Source: a virus. Taken from it: a DNA stretch of 24,836 nt. The notes beneath the pieces are model-generated. The model did not search any database. It saw nothing but the letters and a program-made list of their open reading frames with translations, and was not told the DNA's origin. Positions 1-8,100 of the stretch are shown here, one piece after another. The stretch is from positions 1 through 24,836 of IMG/VR virus record IMGVR_UViG_3300000563_000025; one strand, 5' to 3'. The position numbers and the translations under genes are program-made. Within the stretch, counting starts at the first letter, position 1. The number at the start of each line of letters is the position of its first letter.

Positions 1-411
1 TTATCAGAAGAAGAAAAGAAACTTGCGTGTCAATATAATTTAATTGAAGATATTGAAACTCAAAGATTATATTTTACTGATGAAGAAATTTTTGAAAATT
101 TAAAAGAATTTAATAAACAATCAAAAACATCAAGAATTGATAGATGGGAAGCAGCAATATCTTATTTAAGAATATATTTATCAGATATAAATGCAATTGA
201 TATGGGTTTTGAAATGGATGGATTAAATTTAAATAAAAATTTTATTGATTATAGTATTGGAAGTAAGTCTGAAAATGGTGTAGTATCAGGTATTTTTGAT
301 TATCTTGAAGGTACTTATGATTTTGAAAATGCTGGATTTCCTATTAAAGAATATTGGACACAGGAAATAGAAGATGGATTAATAAACATATTAAAACACG
401 GAAATTATTAA
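1..411 (+). CDS. Unknown protein, C-terminal part (5' end outside window)
   Basis: The frame is open from the first base to the TAA at 409-411, giving 136 codons, so the start lies upstream of the window. The first ATG inside it (202) has no special start context and the upstream part codes for ordinary protein, so the true gene is longer. The product is soluble and acidic, with a predicted helical stretch around the segment RIDRWEAAISYLRIYL and a C-terminus rich in aromatic and acidic residues. I recognise no domain. It is followed after 20 bases by a small membrane protein gene, probably in the same transcript. No function is proposed. Confidence 0.7.
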   Translation, partial: LSEEEKKLACQYNLIEDIETQRLYFTDEEIFENLKEFNKQSKTSRIDRWEAAISYLRIYLSDINAIDMGFEMDGLNLNKNFIDYSIGSKSENGVVSGIFDYLEGTYDFENAGFPIKEYWTQEIEDGLINILKHGNY

Positions 412-431
412 CATATTAAACAACAATAAAA

Positions 432-827
432 ATGATAGAAGAAATATTTTATAGAATTTTTGGAAATTATGAGTTAATTGATATGATTAGCTATGCTTGG
501 TTCATGGTAGTTGGTTATATCATATATGCATTAATTGAAACATCTGGACGTGATAAAGAAAGTAAAAAAACCCCACGTAATTGGAGTTGGAAGTTTTGGG
601 TTAAAGATAATTGGAGAAGATATTTATTAACAATATTATGTACTTATGTTTTATTCAGATTTTATACTGAATTTACTGGTTCAGGTTTTAATGATTTTGA
701 TGCATTAACAATGGGTTTATTAGGTGATGGTATTGCAGCAACTGCAAAACAAAGAATAAAAGGGATATCTGGAGATAGAAAAAAAATGATGAATGATATT
801 GAAAAAAAAGATAAAAGGGTTATATAA
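432..827 (+). CDS. Small membrane protein, possible holin
   Basis: The 131-residue product has two clear hydrophobic segments, about residues 15-36 and 64-80. They are separated by a charged, tryptophan-rich loop (about 38-62). A weaker apolar stretch at 88-104 contains GLLGDGIAATA, and the tail is strongly basic. Small phage proteins with two or three such segments are often holins, which form the membrane lesion for lysis. No endolysin is visible in this window to support that, so it remains one option. The stop overlaps the start of the next gene (TAATG at 825-829), which suggests translational coupling. The ATG at 432 follows an A-rich leader with no Shine-Dalgarno sequence. Confidence 0.65.
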   Translation: MIEEIFYRIFGNYELIDMISYAWFMVVGYIIYALIETSGRDKESKKTPRNWSWKFWVKDNWRRYLLTILCTYVLFRFYTEFTGSGFNDFDALTMGLLGDGIAATAKQRIKGISGDRKKMMNDIEKKDKRVI

Positions 828-1243
828 TGTATATAATTGATAATAAAAATTTTTTTATAAAAAAAAATAGCACATTTCCTATTTTAACATATTCACTTAC
901 ACAAAAAATTATGGAAAAGTATGGGATTACATCTGAAATGATGGAAAATGTTGCATTAACATTTTCTATGATAGATTCGGATAATGGATTATATAAAATT
1001 GCTAATGTTCCTGCAGATTTAATTGTAAATGAAGATATATCAAAATTTCCTAGTAAATGTAAATACAATTTAACATATCAATTTAAAGAATCAAACACAA
1101 CAAAAACTGGTAGATTTTATGGTGAGTTTAAACTTGATTTTATTGATTCAAATGGACATAACTATGCAAAAATGACCTTACCAATTGAAGATAAAATAAA
1201 CATAACAATATCAGATAGTATTACGAAAACAACAAAGATTTAA
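827..1243 (+). CDS. Small beta-rich phage protein of unknown function
   Basis: The 138-residue product alternates short hydrophobic strands with turns. It contains TFSMIDSDNGLYKIAN and, further on, GRFYGEFKLDFIDSNG followed by a final strand pattern ending in INITI. This layout faintly recalls the Ig-like N-terminal domains of some phage baseplate or receptor-binding proteins, in which a strand pair, a G-x-Y/F-x-x-E-F strand and a C-terminal strand recur. The resemblance is weak and I do not assign a function. The gene overlaps the preceding membrane protein gene by one base. The next gene starts behind its own host-type promoter, so this gene probably ends the upstream transcript. Confidence 0.6.
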   Translation: MYIIDNKNFFIKKNSTFPILTYSLTQKIMEKYGITSEMMENVALTFSMIDSDNGLYKIANVPADLIVNEDISKFPSKCKYNLTYQFKESNTTKTGRFYGEFKLDFIDSNGHNYAKMTLPIEDKINITISDSITKTTKI

Positions 1244-1250
1244 AAAAATG

Positions 1251-1281
1251 TTGACAATAACTAAATTTTGAGTTATATTTG
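1251..1281 (+). promoter_or_regulatory. Bacteroidota-type host promoter before the helicase gene
   Basis: TTG at 1251-1253 is followed 20 bases later by TATATTTG at 1274-1281. The known Bacteroidota housekeeping sigma consensus is TTG, about 19-21 bases, then TAnnTTTG, so both boxes and the spacing fit. It ends 27 bases before the helicase ATG at 1309. It likely drives the helicase, small protein, QueC-like and DNA polymerase genes as an early or middle transcript made by host RNA polymerase. The GTATTTAT motif seen before later genes is absent here. Confidence 0.65.
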
Positions 1282-1308
1282 TATTCTTGAAATTTTAATA
1301 AAAAGTAA

Positions 1309-4023
1309 ATGTCAAATCTCCCAATATTTGTTGTTCATTGTGAAAGAATTGGTAGGCGTAATGCATATTACGTTAGATTCTCATATAACAAACAATTAGT
1401 CGATAGAATTAAAGTATTACCCAAAGAAAGTAGAAAGTGGGATTCTAATGTATTGGCTTGGGAATTAACAACTAATTCACTATATCATTTAATAAAAAAA
1501 TATAAAAAATCTAATAAAATTCATTTTGATTTTGATAATGAAAGTCGAAAGGTTTTTATTAATCAAATAAAAAAAATCAAAGAAAAAGAATCTGAGAAAC
1601 GTGAATTTATTAAGGAATTAAATATAAAAAAAGAAAATTGGGTTAGATATAAAAAAGAGTTAGAAGAAACATACGAAAAATATTCAGATAAATTACATAA
1701 ATTATTAAAACAAGGAATAAAATTATTTCCACATCAAATTGTTGCTGCTATGTTTATGAATGCAACAAGGAATACCTTAATTTCCCACGAAATGGGTTTA
1801 GGAAAAGCACAAGATGTTGATTCCAAACTATTCACACCAAATGGATGGGTTAGAATGGGTAATATTAAGGTTGGTGATTATGTTATTGGTAGTGATGGTA
1901 AACCAAAAAAAGTTTTAGGTGTTTTTCCTCAAGGAGAAAAAGATAATTATGATATTTATTTTAATGATAAAACCTCTGTAAGATCATGTGATGAGCATTT
2001 ATGGGATGTACGTAACAATAAGAAGAATCCGTTTATAACTAAAAGTCTTCGTGAAATTATGGAAGGTGGATTAAAATTTAAAAATGGTAATAATAAATGG
2101 TATATTCCAATTGTTAAACCAATTGAATTTGAAAAAAAAGAACTAAAAATCAATCCATATATATTGGGTTGTTTGTTGGGTGATAGTAGTGATATTTTAA
2201 CTACTACTAATTATAAATTAATTAATCAAGCATTAAAAAAAATTAATTTAAAAGGAAAGTACTTACATGATAAGTACATACCAAATGAATATAAATTTTC
2301 ATCAATTAATCAAAGAATAGAATTATTACAAGGAATTTTAGATACAGACGGACATTCAAGAAAAAGTGGTATTATTGAATTAACGCTTGCGTCTAAACAA
2401 CTAATAGATGATATTCAATTTATAGTACAATCGTTAGGTGGTATTGGTAAAATTAATGAAAAGTGGGTTAATAAAAAAGGTGAGAAAAAATTATATTGGA
2501 AGATTATTATCAAATTACCTTTAGAAATTATACCATTTAAATTACAAAGAAAATTAGATTTGTTTAAACCATCAATTAAATTTTTACCAAATCGTGCTAT
2601 AGTTGATATTAAATATGTTGGTAAGAAAAAATCTCAATGTATTTTAATAGATTCGGACGATCATTTATATGTTACTGATCATTGTGCATTAACCCACAAT
2701 ACATTAAGTTCGATATTATATGTTGAAATGAATGGATTCGAAAAAGTATTTGTTATTACACCAAATTCTTTAAAATTTAATTTTTATTACGAAGTAAAAA
2801 AGTTTACAGACAGTAATGTTTATGTAGTTAATTGGCGAAAAAACGATTGTGGTATTGATGATGCAAAATATATTATAGTTAATTATGATTTTTTTAATCC
2901 AAGTAGACCTAAAAGTAAGAAAAAAGAAGACGATAGGTTTTTAAAAAAATGGGAAAAGTTAGATGTTAATGTAATTGATTGTTTAATATTAGATGAATGT
3001 CAAAAAATAAAAAATACAAAAACTAATATATTTTCAAATTATAAAAGAACATTTAAAAAGAAAATGTTTAGAGACGGTAAGGAATCTAAAGTTTTTCTTT
3101 CAGGAACTCCAAGTCCAAACAGGGCATATGAGTTATATACAGTATTAAATCAAATATCACCAACAGATTTTCCAACAAAAAAACATTTTTATGAATATTA
3201 TTGTGGTATGACGTATGATATTGATGGTTGGGGCTATACTATGGATGATAATTTAGAAACTAAATTTGAAGAGTTATATCATAAAATATCACCATTTACA
3301 CATAGAAAAAGAAAATTTGAAGCACTTAAAGATTTGCCAGATAAATCATATCAAAAAATTATTCTTGAAATGAATGACGATGAAAATGAAACATATTCTA
3401 AAATTGAAAATAATGTGGCAAATGAATTTACAATTAATCCGATTTCAAATCAATTAACAATAATGCTTAGATTAAGACAATATTTATCTGATTTAAAAGT
3501 TAAGTATGTTATTGAGTTAATAGAAAATGTGTTAGAAACAAATGAAAAAATAATTATTGTTGATTATTTTAAAGATGCTTTAAAAAAATTAAAAGAAAAA
3601 TTTGGTGATAGTGCTGCACTACATATCGGAGATAAGAGTGTTGAAGAACGTTCGGAAATTGTAAAAAAGTTCCAAGATCCAAACAGTAACATAAGAATTT
3701 TTTTAGGTAGTATTCAAACTTGTGGATATGGTTTGACTTTAACTGCATCAAGTAAAATGTTTATTATAACACTACCATATTCAGTTGGTGATTATGATCA
3801 AGTAGCAGATCGCTGTCATAGAATAGGACAAAAGAATTCTGTGAATATATATCCAATAATATTTCCAGACACTATTGATGATTATGTTTATTCATCAATT
3901 GAAAGTAAAAGAAAAGAAATTATAAAAGTATTGGATAATGAGAATTATAAATCAAACATTGAAGAATCTGTATTTAATGAAGTAATAAATAAAATTTTAT
4001 CAAAACATGGGAAAAAAATATGA
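1309..4023 (+). CDS. HARP-like/SNF2-family helicase interrupted by an intein
   Basis: The 904-residue precursor contains a 298-residue intein (residues 167-464); the spliced enzyme would have 606 residues. Residues about 15-65 (FSYN, then IKVLP, KWD and AWEL) resemble the HARP domain of SMARCAL1-type annealing helicases. The helicase core follows. Walker A is MGLGK (162-166) joined after splicing to T465; motif II is LDECQ (561-565); motif III is SGTP (598-601); and motif VI is DRCHRIGQ (834-841), the standard SNF2 form. SNF2 enzymes use ATP to move on or remodel duplex DNA, and SMARCAL1-like ones regress or anneal forks, so a role at the phage replication fork is plausible (compare T4 UvsW). 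The gene starts after a Bacteroidota-type promoter and overlaps the next gene by 17 bases. Confidence 0.9.
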   Translation: MSNLPIFVVHCERIGRRNAYYVRFSYNKQLVDRIKVLPKESRKWDSNVLAWELTTNSLYHLIKKYKKSNKIHFDFDNESRKVFINQIKKIKEKESEKREFIKELNIKKENWVRYKKELEETYEKYSDKLHKLLKQGIKLFPHQIVAAMFMNATRNTLISHEMGLGKAQDVDSKLFTPNGWVRMGNIKVGDYVIGSDGKPKKVLGVFPQGEKDNYDIYFNDKTSVRSCDEHLWDVRNNKKNPFITKSLREIMEGGLKFKNGNNKWYIPIVKPIEFEKKELKINPYILGCLLGDSSDILTTTNYKLINQALKKINLKGKYLHDKYIPNEYKFSSINQRIELLQGILDTDGHSRKSGIIELTLASKQLIDDIQFIVQSLGGIGKINEKWVNKKGEKKLYWKIIIKLPLEIIPFKLQRKLDLFKPSIKFLPNRAIVDIKYVGKKKSQCILIDSDDHLYVTDHCALTHNTLSSILYVEMNGFEKVFVITPNSLKFNFYYEVKKFTDSNVYVVNWRKNDCGIDDAKYIIVNYDFFNPSRPKSKKKEDDRFLKKWEKLDVNVIDCLILDECQKIKNTKTNIFSNYKRTFKKKMFRDGKESKVFLSGTPSPNRAYELYTVLNQISPTDFPTKKHFYEYYCGMTYDIDGWGYTMDDNLETKFEELYHKISPFTHRKRKFEALKDLPDKSYQKIILEMNDDENETYSKIENNVANEFTINPISNQLTIMLRLRQYLSDLKVKYVIELIENVLETNEKIIIVDYFKDALKKLKEKFGDSAALHIGDKSVEERSEIVKKFQDPNSNIRIFLGSIQTCGYGLTLTASSKMFIITLPYSVGDYDQVADRCHRIGQKNSVNIYPIIFPDTIDDYVYSSIESKRKEIIKVLDNENYKSNIEESVFNEVINKILSKHGKKI
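1807..2700 (+). other. Class 3 intein with reduced LAGLIDADG endonuclease, in helicase Walker A
   Basis: The insert begins at Ala167, right after GLGK, and ends with THN (462-464). It is followed by Thr465, so excision restores GLGKTL. Ala at position 1 cannot act as the usual Cys/Ser nucleophile. The three residues that define class 3 inteins are present: Trp232 two residues after the block B His (CDEHLW), Cys444 at the start of block F (SQCILID), and Thr462 in block G next to His-Asn. A +1 Thr also fits class 3. Two LAGLIDADG helices are visible, YILGCLLGD (284-292) and LLQGILDTDG (339-348). Their acidic residues, Asp292 and Asp347, are only 55 residues apart; about 100 or more is usual, so the endonuclease is probably shortened and may be inactive. 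Confidence 0.88.
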
Positions 4024-4369
4024 AAGAGGTAAATTAGGCTTTCAAGATTATTTTGTAAATTTGTTGATGAATGATTTTGACATTTCAAACAAAGAAATAA
4101 AAGAAGAAATATATTCAATTTTTAAAGAAAGTTTGTTATATACTTTATATGATGAAAATCATATAAATTATTTAGATTTTGATATTAAAAAAAAAGATAT
4201 TGAATATACTATCATTCCAAATAATATAATTACTGCATTATGGTTAACAGGAATAATTCCAACAGACAATGATAAGGTAATGAACGATAATTATTTTCAT
4301 TATAAAAACATTAAATATATTTTTAATAAAAAAGAAAAAAAATTAAAAAAGAAAAAAATAAATGAATAA
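4007..4369 (+). CDS. Unknown small protein in the replication operon
   Basis: The 120-residue product has a mixed hydrophobic and acidic body and a very lysine-rich tail. I recognise no domain. Its ATG lies inside the helicase gene (17-base overlap), and its own end overlaps the QueC-like gene by 8 bases (ATGAATAA). This tight packing on both sides supports it as a real, translationally coupled gene. The basic tail could touch nucleic acid or simply reflect the A-rich composition. No function is proposed. Confidence 0.7.
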   Translation: MGKKYERGKLGFQDYFVNLLMNDFDISNKEIKEEIYSIFKESLLYTLYDENHINYLDFDIKKKDIEYTIIPNNIITALWLTGIIPTDNDKVMNDNYFHYKNIKYIFNKKEKKLKKKKINE

Positions 4370-5126
4370 AAAAATTGTAGGAGTATTATTTTCTGGTGGT
4401 TTAGATTCCACATATTTAGTTTGGAAGAATTTAAAAGATGGTAATATTGTTATTCCAATTTATATTGAAATTTCAAATAATTACAATAAAACAATAATTG
4501 AAAAAAATAGAATTAAATTATTATATAAAGAATTTTCAAAAGAATATAGTAATAATATTAAAAATATCGAATATATATTAAAATTGGAAATTAATACATT
4601 TAATTCTAATGTATATTTAAAACAAGTACCTATATGGATTTTAGGAATATTATTTGCAGAATGCTTAAATGCCGATGAGTTCCAAATTGGCTATGTTTGT
4701 GGTGATGATAGTGTTTCGTTTATTTCGGACATAAAAAGAATATATAAATCATATTTGGGTTTAGTGGAAAAACAACCACCAATTAAATTTCCATTAACGA
4801 AAGAAATGAAAAGTGATTTATATTATCAATTACCAAATAATTATAAAGAATATATTTTTAGTTGTGAAAATCCTGTAATTGTTGGTTCTGAAAAAAATGA
4901 TATAATTAGATATAATGCATGTTGTAATTGTTGTGCATGTAAAACAATAATTTCAAGTAAATATTATGGAAATAATAGATATCCAGATGAATATAAAAAT
5001 AATTTAATTAAAGATTCTATTTTTAATTTAAACGAATATGGTTATAATGTGTATGATAAATACGGTAATTATTCTGAATTACCTATTTTTTCAACAAATC
5101 CTAAACAATTAAATATTGTTTTTTAA
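4362..5126 (+). CDS. queC: QueC-like PP-loop ATPase (7-cyano-7-deazaguanine synthase family)
   Basis: The 254-residue product opens with the PP-loop motif SGGLDS (residues 11-16), which binds the ATP phosphates. Near the C-terminus it has Cys168 and a cluster giving C187-x2-C190-x2-C193, matching in kind the zinc site of QueC. QueC converts 7-carboxy-7-deazaguanine, ammonia and ATP to preQ0. In phages preQ0 or its derivatives can replace guanine in DNA and protect it from restriction, or serve queuosine synthesis. The cluster has extra cysteines (CCNCCACK) and a longer gap to Cys168 than the bacterial enzyme, so another PP-loop activity is possible. No partner gene (queD, queE, folE, a transglycosylase) is in this window. 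It lies between the helicase and the polymerase genes, which favours a role tied to DNA. Confidence 0.65.
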   Translation: MNKKIVGVLFSGGLDSTYLVWKNLKDGNIVIPIYIEISNNYNKTIIEKNRIKLLYKEFSKEYSNNIKNIEYILKLEINTFNSNVYLKQVPIWILGILFAECLNADEFQIGYVCGDDSVSFISDIKRIYKSYLGLVEKQPPIKFPLTKEMKSDLYYQLPNNYKEYIFSCENPVIVGSEKNDIIRYNACCNCCACKTIISSKYYGNNRYPDEYKNNLIKDSIFNLNEYGYNVYDKYGNYSELPIFSTNPKQLNIVF

Positions 5127-5159
5127 GAAGATATTCTAAAAAAAACACAAATACGAATT

Positions 5160-8100
5160 ATGGTTGATATTGATAAAACTAAAATAATTTCTGAAATTAA
5201 ATCTTTTCTTGAAGGATATAATGATGATTTAAAATTTATTGTAAATGTTGAAACAAATCCTAGTACTAACGTTGCTGAATGTATAATACACGAACCAAAT
5301 AAAGAACCGATCATTAAAAAGGTATTATATGAACCTTTTATATATATGAAAGATTTATCAAAAACAGAATATAGTTTGTATTATGGAAAATCTGATGAAT
5401 TAATAAAAGCAAAACAAGTAAAACATGGGATTAAAATAATTAAATTAAATACAGGTAATCAAAAGAGGTTAATTGATGGTTATTGTTATAAATTAACAAG
5501 TAGTAAATCATTTTATGATATAATTAATTATTTAAGGGATGGTGGTTTAAATCCCTATGAAAAAGCAAGAGATGTAGATGGTGAATTAATTAAAGATGTA
5601 AATGATAAATATGTTTTTCTTTATCGTAATTTATATTTTTCGGTTAAACCAACAGAACAATTTTTTATTTCAACAAAAAGTAGGTTATTTCGTGGATTTG
5701 AAGAATATGATGATGTTCACAAACTAACTTTTGATATTGAAACAACAGGATTAAGATATAAAAGATCAAGAATATTTTCCATTGGTGTTAGGGATAATAG
5801 AGGGTTTGAAACAATTATTGAAGTTGATAAAGTAAATGATGATAGTTCTGAGATAGAAATAATTCGGGATTTTTTTAATTTAATTGATTATTTAAAACCT
5901 GCGGTTATTTGTGGTTTTAATTCCGAGGAGTTTGATTTTGAATATATTTTAGGTAGGGTAAAATTGTTAGGTATTAATATTGATGCATTACCAACAGGAT
6001 TAAAAAAGGAAATAAAATTAAAAAGAAAACCAAATTCTCCTGTTAAATATGGTAATACATCAGATAAATATACTGCAACTCAAATGTGGGGTTACTCTGT
6101 TATTGATATTTTACATGCTGCAAAAAAAACAGCAGCAATTAATTCAGACATTAAAGAAACAAAACTAAAATATTTAGCTAAGTTTGAAAAAGTAGCAAAA
6201 TCAAATAGAACATATATTAATGGTGATGATAATAAAATTGGTGAATATTACACAAAAAATGATGTTTTTTTAATTAATGATAATAACGAATATATTGAAA
6301 TACCATTAGAACATCAATCACTTGGAAAAAAATTATATAAACTCCAAACAAATAAAAATAAATTAAATGCCGAAGAATATAAAACATTAAAAAAGAAATA
6401 TTTAAGTGGTAATAATAATTTTATTAAATGGTTTAAAGAACATGCATTACCTAAAAATATGATTAATTTTATTACAGGTAAAAAAATTGTAAAACAATAT
6501 CTTCTTGATGATTTATGGGAAACCGAATCAATTGATAATTTATATAATCAATCATCATTTATGCTTGCTAAATTAGTTCCAACAACATATCAAAGAATAT
6601 GTACTATGGGAACTGCATCACAATGGAACTTACTCTTAACTACTTGGAGCTATGAAAATGATTTAGCCATACCATATCCAGATAAAAAAGAAAAATTTTC
6701 TGGTGGTTTAGCGAGATGTTTTAAAATGGGATATACAAAAACAATTAAAAAAATTGATTTTGCTTCACTATATCCAATGATACAATTAGAAGACATCGTA
6801 TTTCCTTTCTTTGATATTACTGGTGTAATGGAAAAAATGTTGTTATATTTTACAACAACACGAAATATATACAAAAAATTAGCATTAAATAATAAATTGA
6901 ATAATGAAGAAGTAGTTTTATTAAGACAAATTGATCATGATGCTCATGAAAAATATCTTAATGGAGAAATTATGGATGTTGATATTGCTAAATTTAAAAT
7001 CAAACAATTACCGATTAAGACATTAAATAACTCATTGTATGGTGCATTAGGTTCTGATATTGCTTTTAATTGGTCTGATAATATTTGTGCGTCAAAAATT
7101 ACATGTACAGCAAGATTACATTTAAGACATGCAATTGATTGGTTTAATAAGTTTGGTTTAGTGCCTTTGTTAGCAGTAACTGATGGAATAAACTTTCATG
7201 TTCCAGATAAAACAAATATACGAGTTATTAACGATAAGATAATTGAAGAATCATATGAAGAAACGATTGATAAAATGTGGATTTATGATGATAAAACTGG
7301 AGTAGACGCATTAATAAAAAAATTCAATAAAGAAGAAATGAAAACATCATTTATGTCAGTTGATGATGATGGTGATGGTGAATCTAGTTTGAATTTATCA
7401 AGAATTAATTATGCTACATTAATTAAAGAAAAAGATAAAAAAAGTAATGAAATAAAAGAAAAAATTAAGTTAACTGGTAATACAATAAAATCAAAAGTAA
7501 TGCCAGAATATGTTGTAGACTTTATTGATGTAGGTTTAAAGTTAATTCTTCAAGGTAAAGGTAAGGAATTTGTTAATTATTATCATAGTTATGCCGAAGA
7601 TATTTTTTATAAACAAATACCATTAAAAAAAATCGCAAATAAAAATAAAATGAAATTAACAATAAAAGAATATTTAAATAGGGGAAATGATAAAAATGGA
7701 AGAAAAAAAGCAATGCAAGCACATATGGAGTTGTTGATTCAAGAAAGAGAAAGAATTGCAGAGGAATTATTTGAAAAATATAAGAATGAGTTAGAAATTA
7801 ATAAACCAATTGAAAAATTAAAAATAAAAGATAAATTAAAGTTAGTTGAAGATTATATGCCACTAGAGCCTGAATTAGACAGTACAATTTATTATATTAA
7901 TACTGGATATGTGAAATCACATGGAGAAGCAAGCATAATTAAAGACAAGGAAACTGGTGAAAAACGAATTGCATCATCATTAATAAGTAATGATGATCTT
8001 AATAATAATCCAGATATGAAAGGTGAATATAATGTTTCTAAATATTTGGATGCATTTAATAAGAGAGTAAAATCAATTTTAGTTGGATTTGATCCTGAAA

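Noticed and set aside
6180-6460. Possible second intein in the DNA polymerase
   Set aside because: The extra segment between Exo II and Exo III has no splicing blocks (no Cys/Ser/Ala block A, no His-Asn end) and no endonuclease motifs.
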